From assembly GCF_900111095.1 (NCBI RefSeq), contig NZ_FOGB01000001.1, positions 372,001 through 436,000 on the forward strand: a stretch of DNA of 64,000 nt. The letters are read 5' to 3'. Below are positions 52,106 through 60,654 of the stretch, in pieces (within the stretch, counting starts at the first letter, position 1; each line of letters starts with the position of its first letter). A program made the translations under genes and the position numbers. A model generated the notes under the pieces. It saw nothing but the letters and a program-made list of their open reading frames with translations, searched no databases and had not been told where the DNA came from. This DNA is from Amphritea atlantica (GTDB lineage: Bacteria > Pseudomonadota > Gammaproteobacteria > Pseudomonadales > Balneatricaceae).

Positions 52106-52141
52106 GTGAAGTATCGCTGTTATATTTCAGTGATACTTCAC
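52106..52141 (+). other. Stem-loop in the putA 3' untranslated region
   Basis: GTGAAGTATC and GATACTTCAC form a perfect 10-base stem, extended inward by CTG/CAG across one mismatch, around an AT-rich loop. It has no T tract, so it is not itself a terminator; the true terminator follows at 52209. It may protect the putA mRNA 3' end. Confidence 0.6.
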
Positions 52142-52208
52142 CTCTGCAATCCTTTCTCCGCGGGATTGTTGATCTGTCGGAATAGTGTGTTTCTATCACC
52201 GGCTTTAT

Positions 52209-52233
52209 GCCCCTCCCTGTGAGGGGCTTTTTT
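52209..52233 (+). terminator. Terminator of putA
   Basis: GCCCCTC and GAGGGGC arms around CCTGT, followed by six T. The rest of the gap up to 52470 holds no recognisable gene or signal apart from the AAGGAG site of the next gene. Confidence 0.85.
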
Positions 52234-52470
52234 CGTTCAGACGCCACTCATTCCCGGTATAAACAGTTCACCATTTCGTGTAATACCGTGATTATTTCTA
52301 CTTGCTCTTTCAGCAGGATATGAGCCAGCCGGTTGAGGGGCATATCGCAAATGCTTTGGCTTTACAGGATTACGTACATTTTCAATCTGAGAGTTTTCCA
52401 GATGAGCGTTTAGTGCTAATCTCGGGTACCCGCTGTTTAAACAGAGGGCTTTTACAACAAGGAGTTAGTT

Positions 52471-54099
52471 GTGGCGGTGATGAAAGGATCGACCAGTGAT
52501 TTTCTGCATAATAATGTCAAGGTATTCCGTTCCCGGGTGTCAAAAACCGCCTGGCAGGGGATCTCTGTTGCCCTCCTGGCGCTGATTATCGCCAATGTTA
52601 CCGTGGCGTATCTTGAGTTCGGTACTATCAGCATTGCCAGTATAGTTGCCGTTCAGAAGACTAACTTCGCACTCTGGATTCTCGATGGGATCCCCTTTGT
52701 ATTCGCCTTCTGGGGACAGTATTCCAGTACCGTACTCGCTTATGAAGCCAGCGCTATGGTGATGGACCAGACTCAGGAGTTGCGGGATAAAGCCGATAGT
52801 TTTGAGAAGCAGGCCCGTCACAGTGTGACCCATGATCTGCTGACCGATCTGCCAAACAAAGAGCTGTTTTATGATCGGGTTGAACAGCTGATCGTTTCAC
52901 CCCGCAGGCATACTGTTTTTTCTGTGCTTCTGGTGGAGGTTTCCAACTATAAAGAGATCAGCGATACCCTGGGCCGCAACAGCAGTGACAGCCTGATCAA
53001 GCAGATTGCTGTACGTCTTGAAAGTGCCTTTCCTGCACCGTTTACCATCGCCCGGCTGGAAAATAACACCTTCAGTCTGCTGGTGAATGAAAATCTGGAT
53101 GAGAAAGCGGTACTGGAGCTGGCGGATAGTGTTCACCGGGTGCTGCACGATGTGTTCTATATCGAGCAGATCAAACTGGCGGCCCAGGTTAATGTAGGTA
53201 TTGTGCATTTTCCCCACCATGGTACGGATGTTGATACGCTGGTTCAGCGAGCCGGGATTGCGCTCTATATGGCTCAGAACGCTAATAAGGGTAGTGCGGT
53301 ATACGATTCTTCGTTTGATGCTCATAGTCCCAAACAGTTAACACTGATGAGTGAGCTTCACCATGCGATAGAGAACCGCGAACTGGAGCTTTTTTATCAG
53401 CCTAAAATCAGCGTGTTGGATAACCGGGTGCTGGGCGCTGAAGCTTTGGTGCGCTGGAATCATCCGAAGTATGGTTTACTTTATCCGGACCAGTTTATCC
53501 CGCTGATGGAACGCTCCAGGCTTATCCAGGGGTTGACCATGTGGGTGATCCAGGAAGGCTTTGCTCAGTGTGCCGAATGGCATCAGGCTGATCTGGAGGT
53601 TGCGCTGTCGATCAATCTTTCCGCTAAAGATCTCAATAATCCAGAATTGCCCGATCTTATCTCTGGTATTAAAGGGGCTGTTGGTATCAACCCGGCCTGG
53701 ATAACGCTGGAGATTACCGAAAGCTCAATCATGACCGACCCTGATGCCGCAATGGCTATTATTCATCGTATCCATGATATGGGATTTCAGTTCTCTATCG
53801 ATGACTACGGCACCGGTTACTCATCGCTCTCTTATCTGAAACGTTTGCCTCTGAAAGAGCTTAAAATCGACCGTTCATTTGTTGCCGATATTTTGCGTGA
53901 TGAAAGTGATGCCCTCATCGTAAATGCCACCATCAATCTGGCGCATAACCTCGGTTTAGAGGTGACAGCAGAAGGGGTGGAGGATATGGAAACACTGGCT
54001 CTGCTGAAACAGGAGGGGTGCGATCTGGCACAGGGTTTCTGTCTGGGAAAACCGATGCCCCAGGCGGAGTTTGTTCAGTGGTGTCAGGAAAGAGTTTGA
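52471..54099 (+). CDS. Membrane GGDEF-EAL protein with degenerate GGDEF, probable c-di-GMP phosphodiesterase
   Basis: The GTG start has AAGGAG six bases upstream; 542 residues. Two membrane helices (~30-48, ~66-90) precede a GGDEF-fold domain (~118-280) whose signature is replaced by RLENNTF (195-201), so cyclase activity is unlikely. The EAL domain (~290-540) keeps EALVRW at 324, the Asn of SINLSAKDL, ITESS, the DD of SIDDYGTGYSS, LKIDRSF, AEGVED and QGFCLGKP, all expected for c-di-GMP hydrolysis. No periplasmic sensory domain of note lies between the helices. Confidence 0.9.
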   Translation: MAVMKGSTSDFLHNNVKVFRSRVSKTAWQGISVALLALIIANVTVAYLEFGTISIASIVAVQKTNFALWILDGIPFVFAFWGQYSSTVLAYEASAMVMDQTQELRDKADSFEKQARHSVTHDLLTDLPNKELFYDRVEQLIVSPRRHTVFSVLLVEVSNYKEISDTLGRNSSDSLIKQIAVRLESAFPAPFTIARLENNTFSLLVNENLDEKAVLELADSVHRVLHDVFYIEQIKLAAQVNVGIVHFPHHGTDVDTLVQRAGIALYMAQNANKGSAVYDSSFDAHSPKQLTLMSELHHAIENRELELFYQPKISVLDNRVLGAEALVRWNHPKYGLLYPDQFIPLMERSRLIQGLTMWVIQEGFAQCAEWHQADLEVALSINLSAKDLNNPELPDLISGIKGAVGINPAWITLEITESSIMTDPDAAMAIIHRIHDMGFQFSIDDYGTGYSSLSYLKRLPLKELKIDRSFVADILRDESDALIVNATINLAHNLGLEVTAEGVEDMETLALLKQEGCDLAQGFCLGKPMPQAEFVQWCQERV

Positions 54100-54117
54100 C
54101 GCGTTGTTACCCACCTC

Positions 54118-54870
54118 TTAACCGACAATATCCAGTTCCCGTTGCTTAAACGTTACCCCTCGCTGTCGCGCAAGTTCTCTGCAGGCGTCGATATCGACTC
54201 CGTCCAACCCGTTGATTGCACTGGCGCTGACATCACTGATGTACTCGGGAGCGAGGGCAACAAACTCCAGCATTGCAGCATATGAACCCGGAAGTATGGG
54301 GTGGCAGTGATGGATGTAGACTGCTTCATTCTGGGCATTCAGGGAGACAGATAAAGCATCGATACACTGGCCCAGCTCTGGCAGAATGTTACGCTTATTA
54401 ACCAGATTGCCAAGGCCATCAGTATTTAACCGGGTTTGTCCACCGTGCCGCTTAACCCAATGAGCGATCTCCAGTAGCGGCTTAAGACGCAACGTAGGTT
54501 CTCCATAACCACAGAACACGACACAATCATACTGTGTTGGATCCCCAATCAGATCGATGATCTGTTGTGCCTCAGGCCTGACTTCCAGCGCCAGATCGTA
54601 GCCTTTTACCTCAGTACTGCCATTATGCTTTGGGCAGAACTGGCAGGCCAGGGTGCAGCGGTCGGTCAGATTGATATAGAGATTATTTTCAATCTGATAG
54701 ACCAGCGTTTCATCCGTTGGAATGCTCTGATGCTGTATCGGTTTATTAGGCTTTAGCTTTTCTGTTGCAACCTTTGCCGGTGAAGCGTGCTCAGACAGGT
54801 ATTGCTCAGCGCTGTTTTTCAGAGAATGCATGAATCGATCCGAAAGAGTGTGAGCGACAGAGAATAGCAT
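54118..54870 (-). CDS. Radical SAM protein of the TatD-linked type
   Basis: 250 residues with a radical SAM cluster CTLACQFC (Cx3Cx2C) preceded by ENNLYINLTDR, then FCGYGEPTLRL, RLNTDGLGNLVNKRNILPEL and SVSLNAQNE. These are hallmarks I associate with the TatD-family-linked radical SAM group. Its substrate is unknown. An N-terminal extension of ~60 residues precedes the core, longer than I expect. No tatD gene is visible nearby; neighbours are a c-di-GMP protein and the arsenic cluster, so its context differs from the name. Confidence 0.82.
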   Translation of the reverse strand: MLFSVAHTLSDRFMHSLKNSAEQYLSEHASPAKVATEKLKPNKPIQHQSIPTDETLVYQIENNLYINLTDRCTLACQFCPKHNGSTEVKGYDLALEVRPEAQQIIDLIGDPTQYDCVVFCGYGEPTLRLKPLLEIAHWVKRHGGQTRLNTDGLGNLVNKRNILPELGQCIDALSVSLNAQNEAVYIHHCHPILPGSYAAMLEFVALAPEYISDVSASAINGLDGVDIDACRELARQRGVTFKQRELDIVG

Positions 54871-54958
54871 AACTGATTCCTGGGATGATGACTGGCGTCA
54901 AGGAGCTGCCATTCGGGGGGGAATTCATCAACTCTTCACTTTAATATCGGTCATTTTG

Positions 54959-54980
54959 TATATATGATTAAACATATATA
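54959..54980. promoter_or_regulatory. ArsR operator (TATATATG-N6-CATATATA)
   Basis: A perfect 8-base inverted repeat with a six-base spacer lies 20 bases before the ArsR start codon. ArsR/SmtB repressors bind such AT-rich dyads over their own promoter. Confidence 0.75.
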
Positions 54981-55000
54981 TGGTTTTGGGTATATGTACG

Positions 55001-55345
55001 ATGCATCCTGTTGATCTGTTTAAGTGTCTTGCGGATGAAACCCGTCTGAAGTCGGTGTTGCTGATTAAACAGCAGAAGGAACTGTGCGTCTGTGAACTGA
55101 TCGCCGCGTTAGAACTGAGTCAGCCGAAAGTATCCCGCCATCTGGCGCAACTGAAAAAAGCGGGCTTGCTCAGTGATCGGCGTCACGGTCAGTGGGTATT
55201 CTACCGGCTCAACCCGGACCTTCCCGGTTGGTGCCGCAATATTCTCTGGGAAACTATGGTGACAAACCCGGGCTATATTGCTGAAGAGAAACAGCGCTTA
55301 ACTCAGATGGGCGACCGTCCGGACCGTAACAGAACATTCTGTTAA
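55001..55345 (+). CDS. arsR: ArsR-family arsenic-responsive repressor
   Basis: ATG 55001 gives 114 residues; an upstream ATG at 54980 would fall in the operator. Winged-helix core: FKCLADETRLKSVLLI, the As(III)-binding motif ELCVCELI, recognition helix SQPKVSRHLAQLKKAGLL and wing RRHGQWVFYRL. The CVC pair in the alpha3 helix is the hallmark of arsenite-sensing ArsR proteins. It heads a five-gene arsenic operon. Confidence 0.9.
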   Translation: MHPVDLFKCLADETRLKSVLLIKQQKELCVCELIAALELSQPKVSRHLAQLKKAGLLSDRRHGQWVFYRLNPDLPGWCRNILWETMVTNPGYIAEEKQRLTQMGDRPDRNRTFC

Positions 55346-55359
55346 ACAGAGGAGGCTCC

Positions 55360-56349
55360 ATGTTCGAAATATTCACCCGCTTAGCCGACTGGCTTGTTTA
55401 CCATCTTGCGGGTTTGTCAGCAGATACCAGGATGGGACAGGCGCTGCACTTCTTTGTTGAAGATACGGTGAAAATCTTTGTCCTGCTGGTGGTGATGATC
55501 TACCTGATCGCACTTCTGAGGGCGTCACTCAATGTTGAACGGGTGCGGGATTTTCTGGCTGGAAAACATCGTGGAGCAGGCTATCTGATGGGCGCTGGTT
55601 TTGGTGCGGTGACACCCTTTTGTTCCTGCTCCAGCATCCCGGTTTTTCTCGGGTTCACGTCAGCCGGGATACCGGTGGGTATTACCATGGCATTTCTGCT
55701 GACCTCGCCTCTGATCAACGAAGTTGCGGTACTGTTGCTATTGAGTCTGCTGGGATGGAAGTTTACCGCTGTATATATTCTGGTGGGAATGGCTGTTGGA
55801 ATCGCCGGGGGCTTTTTCCTCGACGCCATTAAGGCTGAACGCTGGTTGCAGTCGTTTGCTGCAAAAGCGCTGGAGCGAGGCAAACAGAGCGGACCGGTCA
55901 GTTCTGCTTCAGCATCGACTCTGTCGATGGCTGAACGGCATCAGTTTGCCCGTGATGAAACACTGGAGATCTTTGGCCGGGTGTGGAAGTGGGTGATTAT
56001 CGGTGTGGGTCTGGGTGCGGCGTTGCATGGCTTTGTACCGGATGGCTGGATAGAAGCTAATCTGGGGGATGGGCAGTGGTGGACTGTGCCTGCGGCAGTA
56101 GCGCTAGGTATCCCGCTTTACTCGAATGCGACCGGTGTTATCCCGGTGATGGAGAGTCTGATTACCAATGGCCTGCCGATCGGCACAACCCTGGCATTTT
56201 GTATGAGTACAGTGGCGGCCAGTTTTCCTGAATTTATCCTGCTGAAACAGGTGATGCAGTGGCGTTTACTGGCGATTCTGTTTGCCATGCTGCTGTTTGC
56301 TTTCACCCTGATTGGCTGGATCTTTAATTTTCTTTTCCCGGTGTTGTGA
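55360..56349 (+). CDS. ArsP-like permease (DUF318/SO_0444 family)
   Basis: 329 residues with about eight membrane helices in two halves. The first half carries the hallmark FGAVTPFCSCSSIPVFLGF and FLLTSPLINEVAVLL; the second repeats ALGIPLYSNATGVIPVMES, with a polar residue in place of the cysteines. Members such as ArsP export trivalent organoarsenicals, while SO_0444-type proteins have been linked to metal efflux. Within an arsR operon, arsenical efflux is likely. The gene follows arsR by 14 bases. Confidence 0.85.
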   Translation: MFEIFTRLADWLVYHLAGLSADTRMGQALHFFVEDTVKIFVLLVVMIYLIALLRASLNVERVRDFLAGKHRGAGYLMGAGFGAVTPFCSCSSIPVFLGFTSAGIPVGITMAFLLTSPLINEVAVLLLLSLLGWKFTAVYILVGMAVGIAGGFFLDAIKAERWLQSFAAKALERGKQSGPVSSASASTLSMAERHQFARDETLEIFGRVWKWVIIGVGLGAALHGFVPDGWIEANLGDGQWWTVPAAVALGIPLYSNATGVIPVMESLITNGLPIGTTLAFCMSTVAASFPEFILLKQVMQWRLLAILFAMLLFAFTLIGWIFNFLFPVL

Positions 56350-56384
56350 TTGTTGGGAAAGGAGATAAAACCAAGGAGCGCGTG

Positions 56385-56621
56385 ATGAAAAATATCAAAG
56401 TATTGGGTAGTGGTTGTACTAAATGCACAAAAACAGCCGAGCTGATTGAGAAGCTGGCAACCGAACTGGGTGTCGAGGCGATGGTGCAGAAAGAGACCGA
56501 TGTTCAGGTGATTATGGCGTACGGTGTTATGCGGACACCGGCAGTTGTGATCGACGAAGAGCTGGTACACAGCGGTAGTATTCCAACGCAGGCTGATGTT
56601 ACCGGCTGGTTGCAGCCGTAA
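56385..56621 (+). CDS. Redox-active small thioredoxin-like protein (TM0996/MTH895 type)
   Basis: 78 residues starting MKNIKVLGSGCTKC with AAGGAG upstream. A CTKC active site in the thioredoxin fold, a TAELIEKLATELGV helix and the cis-proline loop MRTPAVVIDEELVHSG match the small redox-disulfide family. Such proteins regularly follow ArsP-like permease genes. It may reduce an arsenical or keep permease or repressor thiols reduced; direct evidence is lacking. Confidence 0.88.
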   Translation: MKNIKVLGSGCTKCTKTAELIEKLATELGVEAMVQKETDVQVIMAYGVMRTPAVVIDEELVHSGSIPTQADVTGWLQP

Positions 56622-56694
56622 TCAGACAGATTCAGAACACTATAACTGACCATAACAACCGTCATACAAGGTCGTTGCAAAGGGGGCAGAGCGG

Positions 56695-57705
56695 GTGACA
56701 ATTAAAGTGGGTATTAACGGCTTTGGCCGGATGGGACGATTAGCACTGCGGGCCGCCTGGGAGTGGCCGGAGTTGGAGTTTGTGCAGATCAATGATCCGG
56801 CGGGAGATGCGGCAACGCTGGCACATCTGCTGATGTTCGATTCCGTACATGGGATCTGGAAGCATACAGCGATAGCGAACGCTGATAACAGTGAGATGCT
56901 TATTCAGGGTAAGCGGTTGCACTGTACCCGGAACAGGGCGATAGAAGATACCGACTGGTCTGGCTGCGATATTGTGATTGAGGCCTCCGGCGTGATGAAG
57001 AGCAAAGCGAAGTTACAGCCCTATCTTGATCAGGGGGTTAAGCGGGTCGTGGTGACTGCGCCGGTGAAAGAGGAGGGCGTACTTAATATCGTCATGGGGG
57101 TTAACCATCACCTTTATGATAAAGCGCTCTATCCAATTGTCACCGCCGCCTCCTGTACTACCAACTGTCTGGCACCGGCTGTAAAAGTGATCCATGAGAA
57201 TCTGGGTATTAAGCATGGCTCCATGACGACGATTCACGATATCACCAATACCCAGACGATTCTGGATGCCCCCCATAAAGATCTGCGCCGGGCACGGGCC
57301 TGCGGTAGCAGTCTGATACCCACAACCACCGGGTCAGCCACCGCGATCACCCATATCTTTCCGGAGCTGAAGGGAAAACTGAATGGCCATGCGGTACGGG
57401 TACCGCTGGCAAACGCGTCGATTACCGATTGTGTCTTTGAGCTACAACGGGGCACGACCGAAGCTGAGGTCAATCAGTTGCTGAAACAGGCTTCAGAGGG
57501 CGAGCTAAAGGGGATACTGGGCTATGAGGAGCGGCCACTGGTCTCCGTGGATTATAAGACGGATCCCCGCTCTTGCATTGTTGATGCGCTGTCAACAATG
57601 GTGGTCAATGGTACTCAGCTAAAACTCTACCTCTGGTACGACAATGAATGGGGCTATGCCAACCGTACGGTCGAGTTGGTGCGGCTGGTGGCAGAACAGG
57701 AGTAG
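56695..57705 (+). CDS. ArsJ-associated glyceraldehyde-3-phosphate dehydrogenase
   Basis: 336 residues; GTG start with GGGGG-rich site upstream. GAPDH hallmarks: [20 protein letters not shown], the catalytic cysteine ~154 in SCTTNCLAP, and [15 protein letters not shown] near the end. Adjacency to arsJ, whose start abuts its stop, marks it as the arsenic-specific isoform that forms 1-arseno-3-phosphoglycerate from arsenate and glyceraldehyde-3-phosphate. It is unlikely to be the glycolytic copy. Confidence 0.92.
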   Translation: MTIKVGINGFGRMGRLALRAAWEWPELEFVQINDPAGDAATLAHLLMFDSVHGIWKHTAIANADNSEMLIQGKRLHCTRNRAIEDTDWSGCDIVIEASGVMKSKAKLQPYLDQGVKRVVVTAPVKEEGVLNIVMGVNHHLYDKALYPIVTAASCTTNCLAPAVKVIHENLGIKHGSMTTIHDITNTQTILDAPHKDLRRARACGSSLIPTTTGSATAITHIFPELKGKLNGHAVRVPLANASITDCVFELQRGTTEAEVNQLLKQASEGELKGILGYEERPLVSVDYKTDPRSCIVDALSTMVVNGTQLKLYLWYDNEWGYANRTVELVRLVAEQE

Positions 57706-58920
57706 GTGGTGTCCTCTGTTTTATCCCGGTTGACGCCACAACTGCGTCAGTACCTCATCGTGACCGGTAATTACTGGGCGTTTACCCTCACGGATGGTGC
57801 GTTGCGGATGCTGGTGGTGCTGCATTTTCATCAGCTCGGCTACAGCCCGTTGGATATAGCACTGCTGTTTCTGTTCTATGAGTTTTTTGGCGTTGTCACC
57901 AATCTGTTGGGTGGCTGGCTGGGGGCGCGTATCGGCCTTAACAGGACGATGAATATCGGTCTGGGGATGCAGGTGGTGGCGCTGGGGATGCTGTTAGTTC
58001 CCGCTGCGATGCTCACCGTACCCTGGGTAATGCTGGCGCAGGCGTTGTCCGGTATCGCTAAAGACCTGAACAAGATGAGCGCAAAAAGCTCAGTTAAGCA
58101 GCTGGTGCCAGCCAATGCGCAAGGCACGCTGTATCAGTGGGTAGCGGTACTCACCGGCTCAAAGAACGCCCTGAAAGGCGCTGGTTTTTTTCTGGGAGGC
58201 GTTTTGCTAACGCTGCTGGGATTTCAGGGCGCGGTACTGGCAATGACGGTTGTTCTGGCGCTGGTGTGGTTGCTGAGCCTGGTGTCGTTGAAACAGGAAC
58301 TGGGTCGGGCGAAAACCTCGCCTAAGTTCAGTCAGGTCTTTTCTAAAAGCCGCGCCGTTAACACCCTTTCGGCCGCCCGCATGTTTCTGTTTGGTGCGCG
58401 GGATGTCTGGTTTGTGGTGGCGCTGCCGGTTTATCTGGCCAGTACTATGGGCTGGGATCACTGGTCCGTTGGCGGCTTTCTGGCGTTGTGGGTGATCGGG
58501 TATGGCATTATTCAGTCAGTTGCACCCTATTTCACTGGTAAACGCTCCGGCCATATTCCCGGAGGACGGGCGGTTTTTTTCTGGGCTTTGGGCCTGTTGC
58601 TATTACCTGTTTTGATCGCAGTGTCACTGAGCAGTCACTTTTATCCTCAAACCGTTCTGTTGGCTGGCCTGATGATCTTTGGCGGAGTGTTTGCCATCAA
58701 CTCTTCGTTGCACAGCTATCTGATCGTCAGCTATGCTCGGGAGGATGGCGCTTCAATGGATGTCGGCTTTTACTACATGGCCAATGCGATGGGGCGGTTG
58801 CTTGGTACGGTACTGTCCGGCTACCTGTTTCAGATCGCCGGATTAACCGCCTGTCTCTGGGTGTCGGCACTGTTTCTGGCGATAGCTGCGGGGATATCTC
58901 TGTATCTGCCATCGCGTTGA
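57706..58920 (+). CDS. arsJ: Organoarsenical efflux MFS transporter ArsJ
   Basis: 404 residues, twelve membrane helices of MFS type. ArsJ features seen: LIVTGNYWAFTLTDGALRML at the start, LGYSPLDIALLFLFYEFFG, and GIAKDLNKMSAKSSVKQLVP. It exports 1-arseno-3-phosphoglycerate made by the preceding GAPDH, which gives arsenate resistance. The GTG start directly follows the GAPDH stop, so the two are translationally coupled. It ends the arsenic operon. Confidence 0.9.
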   Translation: MVSSVLSRLTPQLRQYLIVTGNYWAFTLTDGALRMLVVLHFHQLGYSPLDIALLFLFYEFFGVVTNLLGGWLGARIGLNRTMNIGLGMQVVALGMLLVPAAMLTVPWVMLAQALSGIAKDLNKMSAKSSVKQLVPANAQGTLYQWVAVLTGSKNALKGAGFFLGGVLLTLLGFQGAVLAMTVVLALVWLLSLVSLKQELGRAKTSPKFSQVFSKSRAVNTLSAARMFLFGARDVWFVVALPVYLASTMGWDHWSVGGFLALWVIGYGIIQSVAPYFTGKRSGHIPGGRAVFFWALGLLLLPVLIAVSLSSHFYPQTVLLAGLMIFGGVFAINSSLHSYLIVSYAREDGASMDVGFYYMANAMGRLLGTVLSGYLFQIAGLTACLWVSALFLAIAAGISLYLPSR

Positions 58921-58928
58921 AGTTGATG

Positions 58929-59879
58929 CTATGGCAGGGATTTTTGTATTTTTCGCGGCTTAGAAAGCGTTTTTGTATAGGCTTTGATCTTATTTAGATG
59001 CCAAAGGGTTTTACCCAGTAGAATGGCTTCCTTAGCGATATGTTTAACCAGATCAGTTTTTGAGATGCTGTAGGGCGTTCTGATCAGTTCCTGATAGCGC
59101 CAGCTGATTTTGACATACCCTGGTGCATACCTGTTGAACTGTTTAAGCATCGTTCTCACGAGTTTAAATCGATGATTTTTAAGGTAGTCATTGATTATAT
59201 AACGCTCAACCTCTCGTTTAAGTGTTGCTGAGGTAGCCGTGGTTTCTTTTTTAGTAAACAACCAGTTCAGATTAATGTTTTCGGCATCGCAGGCAACAAC
59301 TTTATGGAACCACACGGGGGGGATGTAGAGAATATCACCCTCATTGATAACGAACCGGGTGAACACCTTGCCGTTAAGCATTTTGTCGTCATCGCCTTTG
59401 ATAATGGCAAAGCTGGTATATGGATAGCAATCAAGTGGGGTATGCGGAGATACAAGGACCCACTCTTTTTTCCCTTTTACCTGCACATTAAATACATTAA
59501 CCAGGCTACCATCATAATGCCAGCTAGAGACATGTCCCTTCTTATTAATCCATAATCGCAGATGCTGAGTTCGGGGGAATACCAGTGGAGAGTCCAGACT
59601 CTGATTGACAAAATCAGGCGTGGTGTAGTCTTCTGTCAGTGAATCCCGGTTCATCCAGTACCAGAGTGATGCGGTGGATGCAGAGGGTTCCTGGGATAGT
59701 TTCTCATGCAGATAATGTTCATTCCAACACTCACGGGCGTGCCACTCTTTCCCAACGCCCTCAATGATTACCGGTATCTCAGGGGTCAGGTATCTCTCAG
59801 AGAGCTCTTCAAAAGAGATATCTGACGATTCACGCGCAATTTCAAAGAAACCACTATTCTGCGTTGGCAGAGTCTGCAT
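58929..59879 (-). CDS. JmjC/cupin_8 family Fe(II)/2-oxoglutarate-type protein
   Basis: 316 residues. Cupin_8 features: PVIIEGVGKEWHARECWNEH, the metal pair HxD in SSWHYDGSLVNVFNVQVKG, and distal His in DILYIPPVWFHKVVA, followed by ENINLNWLF. These ligands fit a 2-oxoglutarate/Fe(II) hydroxylase. The C-terminal ~100 residues are basic and of unknown role (KAYTKTLSKPRKIQKSL). Codon use and base composition are visibly AT-richer than the neighbours on either side, a hint of later acquisition. Substrate unknown. Confidence 0.8.
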   Translation of the reverse strand: MQTLPTQNSGFFEIARESSDISFEELSERYLTPEIPVIIEGVGKEWHARECWNEHYLHEKLSQEPSASTASLWYWMNRDSLTEDYTTPDFVNQSLDSPLVFPRTQHLRLWINKKGHVSSWHYDGSLVNVFNVQVKGKKEWVLVSPHTPLDCYPYTSFAIIKGDDDKMLNGKVFTRFVINEGDILYIPPVWFHKVVACDAENINLNWLFTKKETTATSATLKREVERYIINDYLKNHRFKLVRTMLKQFNRYAPGYVKISWRYQELIRTPYSISKTDLVKHIAKEAILLGKTLWHLNKIKAYTKTLSKPRKIQKSLP

Positions 59880-60132
59880 AAGCTGGCCTGGTTATTACTG
59901 GAAATATGAAGGTTAATATGCCCTATAGAGGGAGTTTAATCCATCTTACAGCCGTTAAAAGTTGCACTGGTAGTACGGTTTTCTTTTTACACTGTTCAGA
60001 CTCTCTTCCTGTTACCCCCTTTGAAGTACCTCTTCATGACAATTGAGGGTTCTGTCTGCCTCTCATAATATTCTTATCAGGAATTTTAGTTGCACATCAT
60101 GATGCTAACCGGACCTTATCAGGAGGGCTCAG

Positions 60133-60654
60133 ATGCAGACAGAACAATTGAATGGGGTTGTCAGCAAACCCGCATATTCGCCGGTAGAGCTAAACCCGAA
60201 GTCCAGCTTTCATCTCTTTATCGCTGAACAGGCTGTAACCGGAGAGATGCAGTCGCTTTTTGATGGCTGTGGTGTTGATAAAGAGAGCGCTGTGTACAGC
60301 GATGCCAGTGATTCCCGGCTGCTTGAATCACTGGCTGCTATGCCATTAACAGGCACTCTCTACCTGGCTGGCAGTGAGCCTTTTATCTGGCGGGTGGCCA
60401 GCCATGCGCGGCAGGCAGGTTTGCGTCCTGATCAGATCAGAATGATGGTACCGGTCAGTCGCGAACGACATCTGTTTTGCTGTCACTGTTACCAGATCAC
60501 GGAGGGAGTGACCTATTCACCTTTCATCTGCAGCGGGTGTGGCCTGAGTCTCGAAGTCACCGATCATTTTGCCCGTCTACACAGCGCCTATTTTGGCTAT
60601 CAGGCCAATGCAGAAGATAGCAGCGATATGCCAGAGAAAAGGGAGGTGGGCTAA
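60133..60654 (+). CDS. Dimethylamine monooxygenase-associated subunit (DmmA-family zinc-ribbon protein)
   Basis: 173 residues, preceded by a strong AGGAGG. The N-terminal ~110 residues are an alpha/beta domain (LYLAGSEPFIWRVASHARQA), the C-terminus holds a zinc-ribbon-like CCHCYQITEGVTYSPFICSGC with two CxxC pairs and a LHSAYFGYQ motif. This combination is what I know as the DmmA-family subunit of dimethylamine monooxygenase. It starts the operon; its stop overlaps the next start by one base. Naming of the Dmm subunits differs between papers and databases, so no symbol is given. Confidence 0.75.
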   Translation: MQTEQLNGVVSKPAYSPVELNPKSSFHLFIAEQAVTGEMQSLFDGCGVDKESAVYSDASDSRLLESLAAMPLTGTLYLAGSEPFIWRVASHARQAGLRPDQIRMMVPVSRERHLFCCHCYQITEGVTYSPFICSGCGLSLEVTDHFARLHSAYFGYQANAEDSSDMPEKREVG

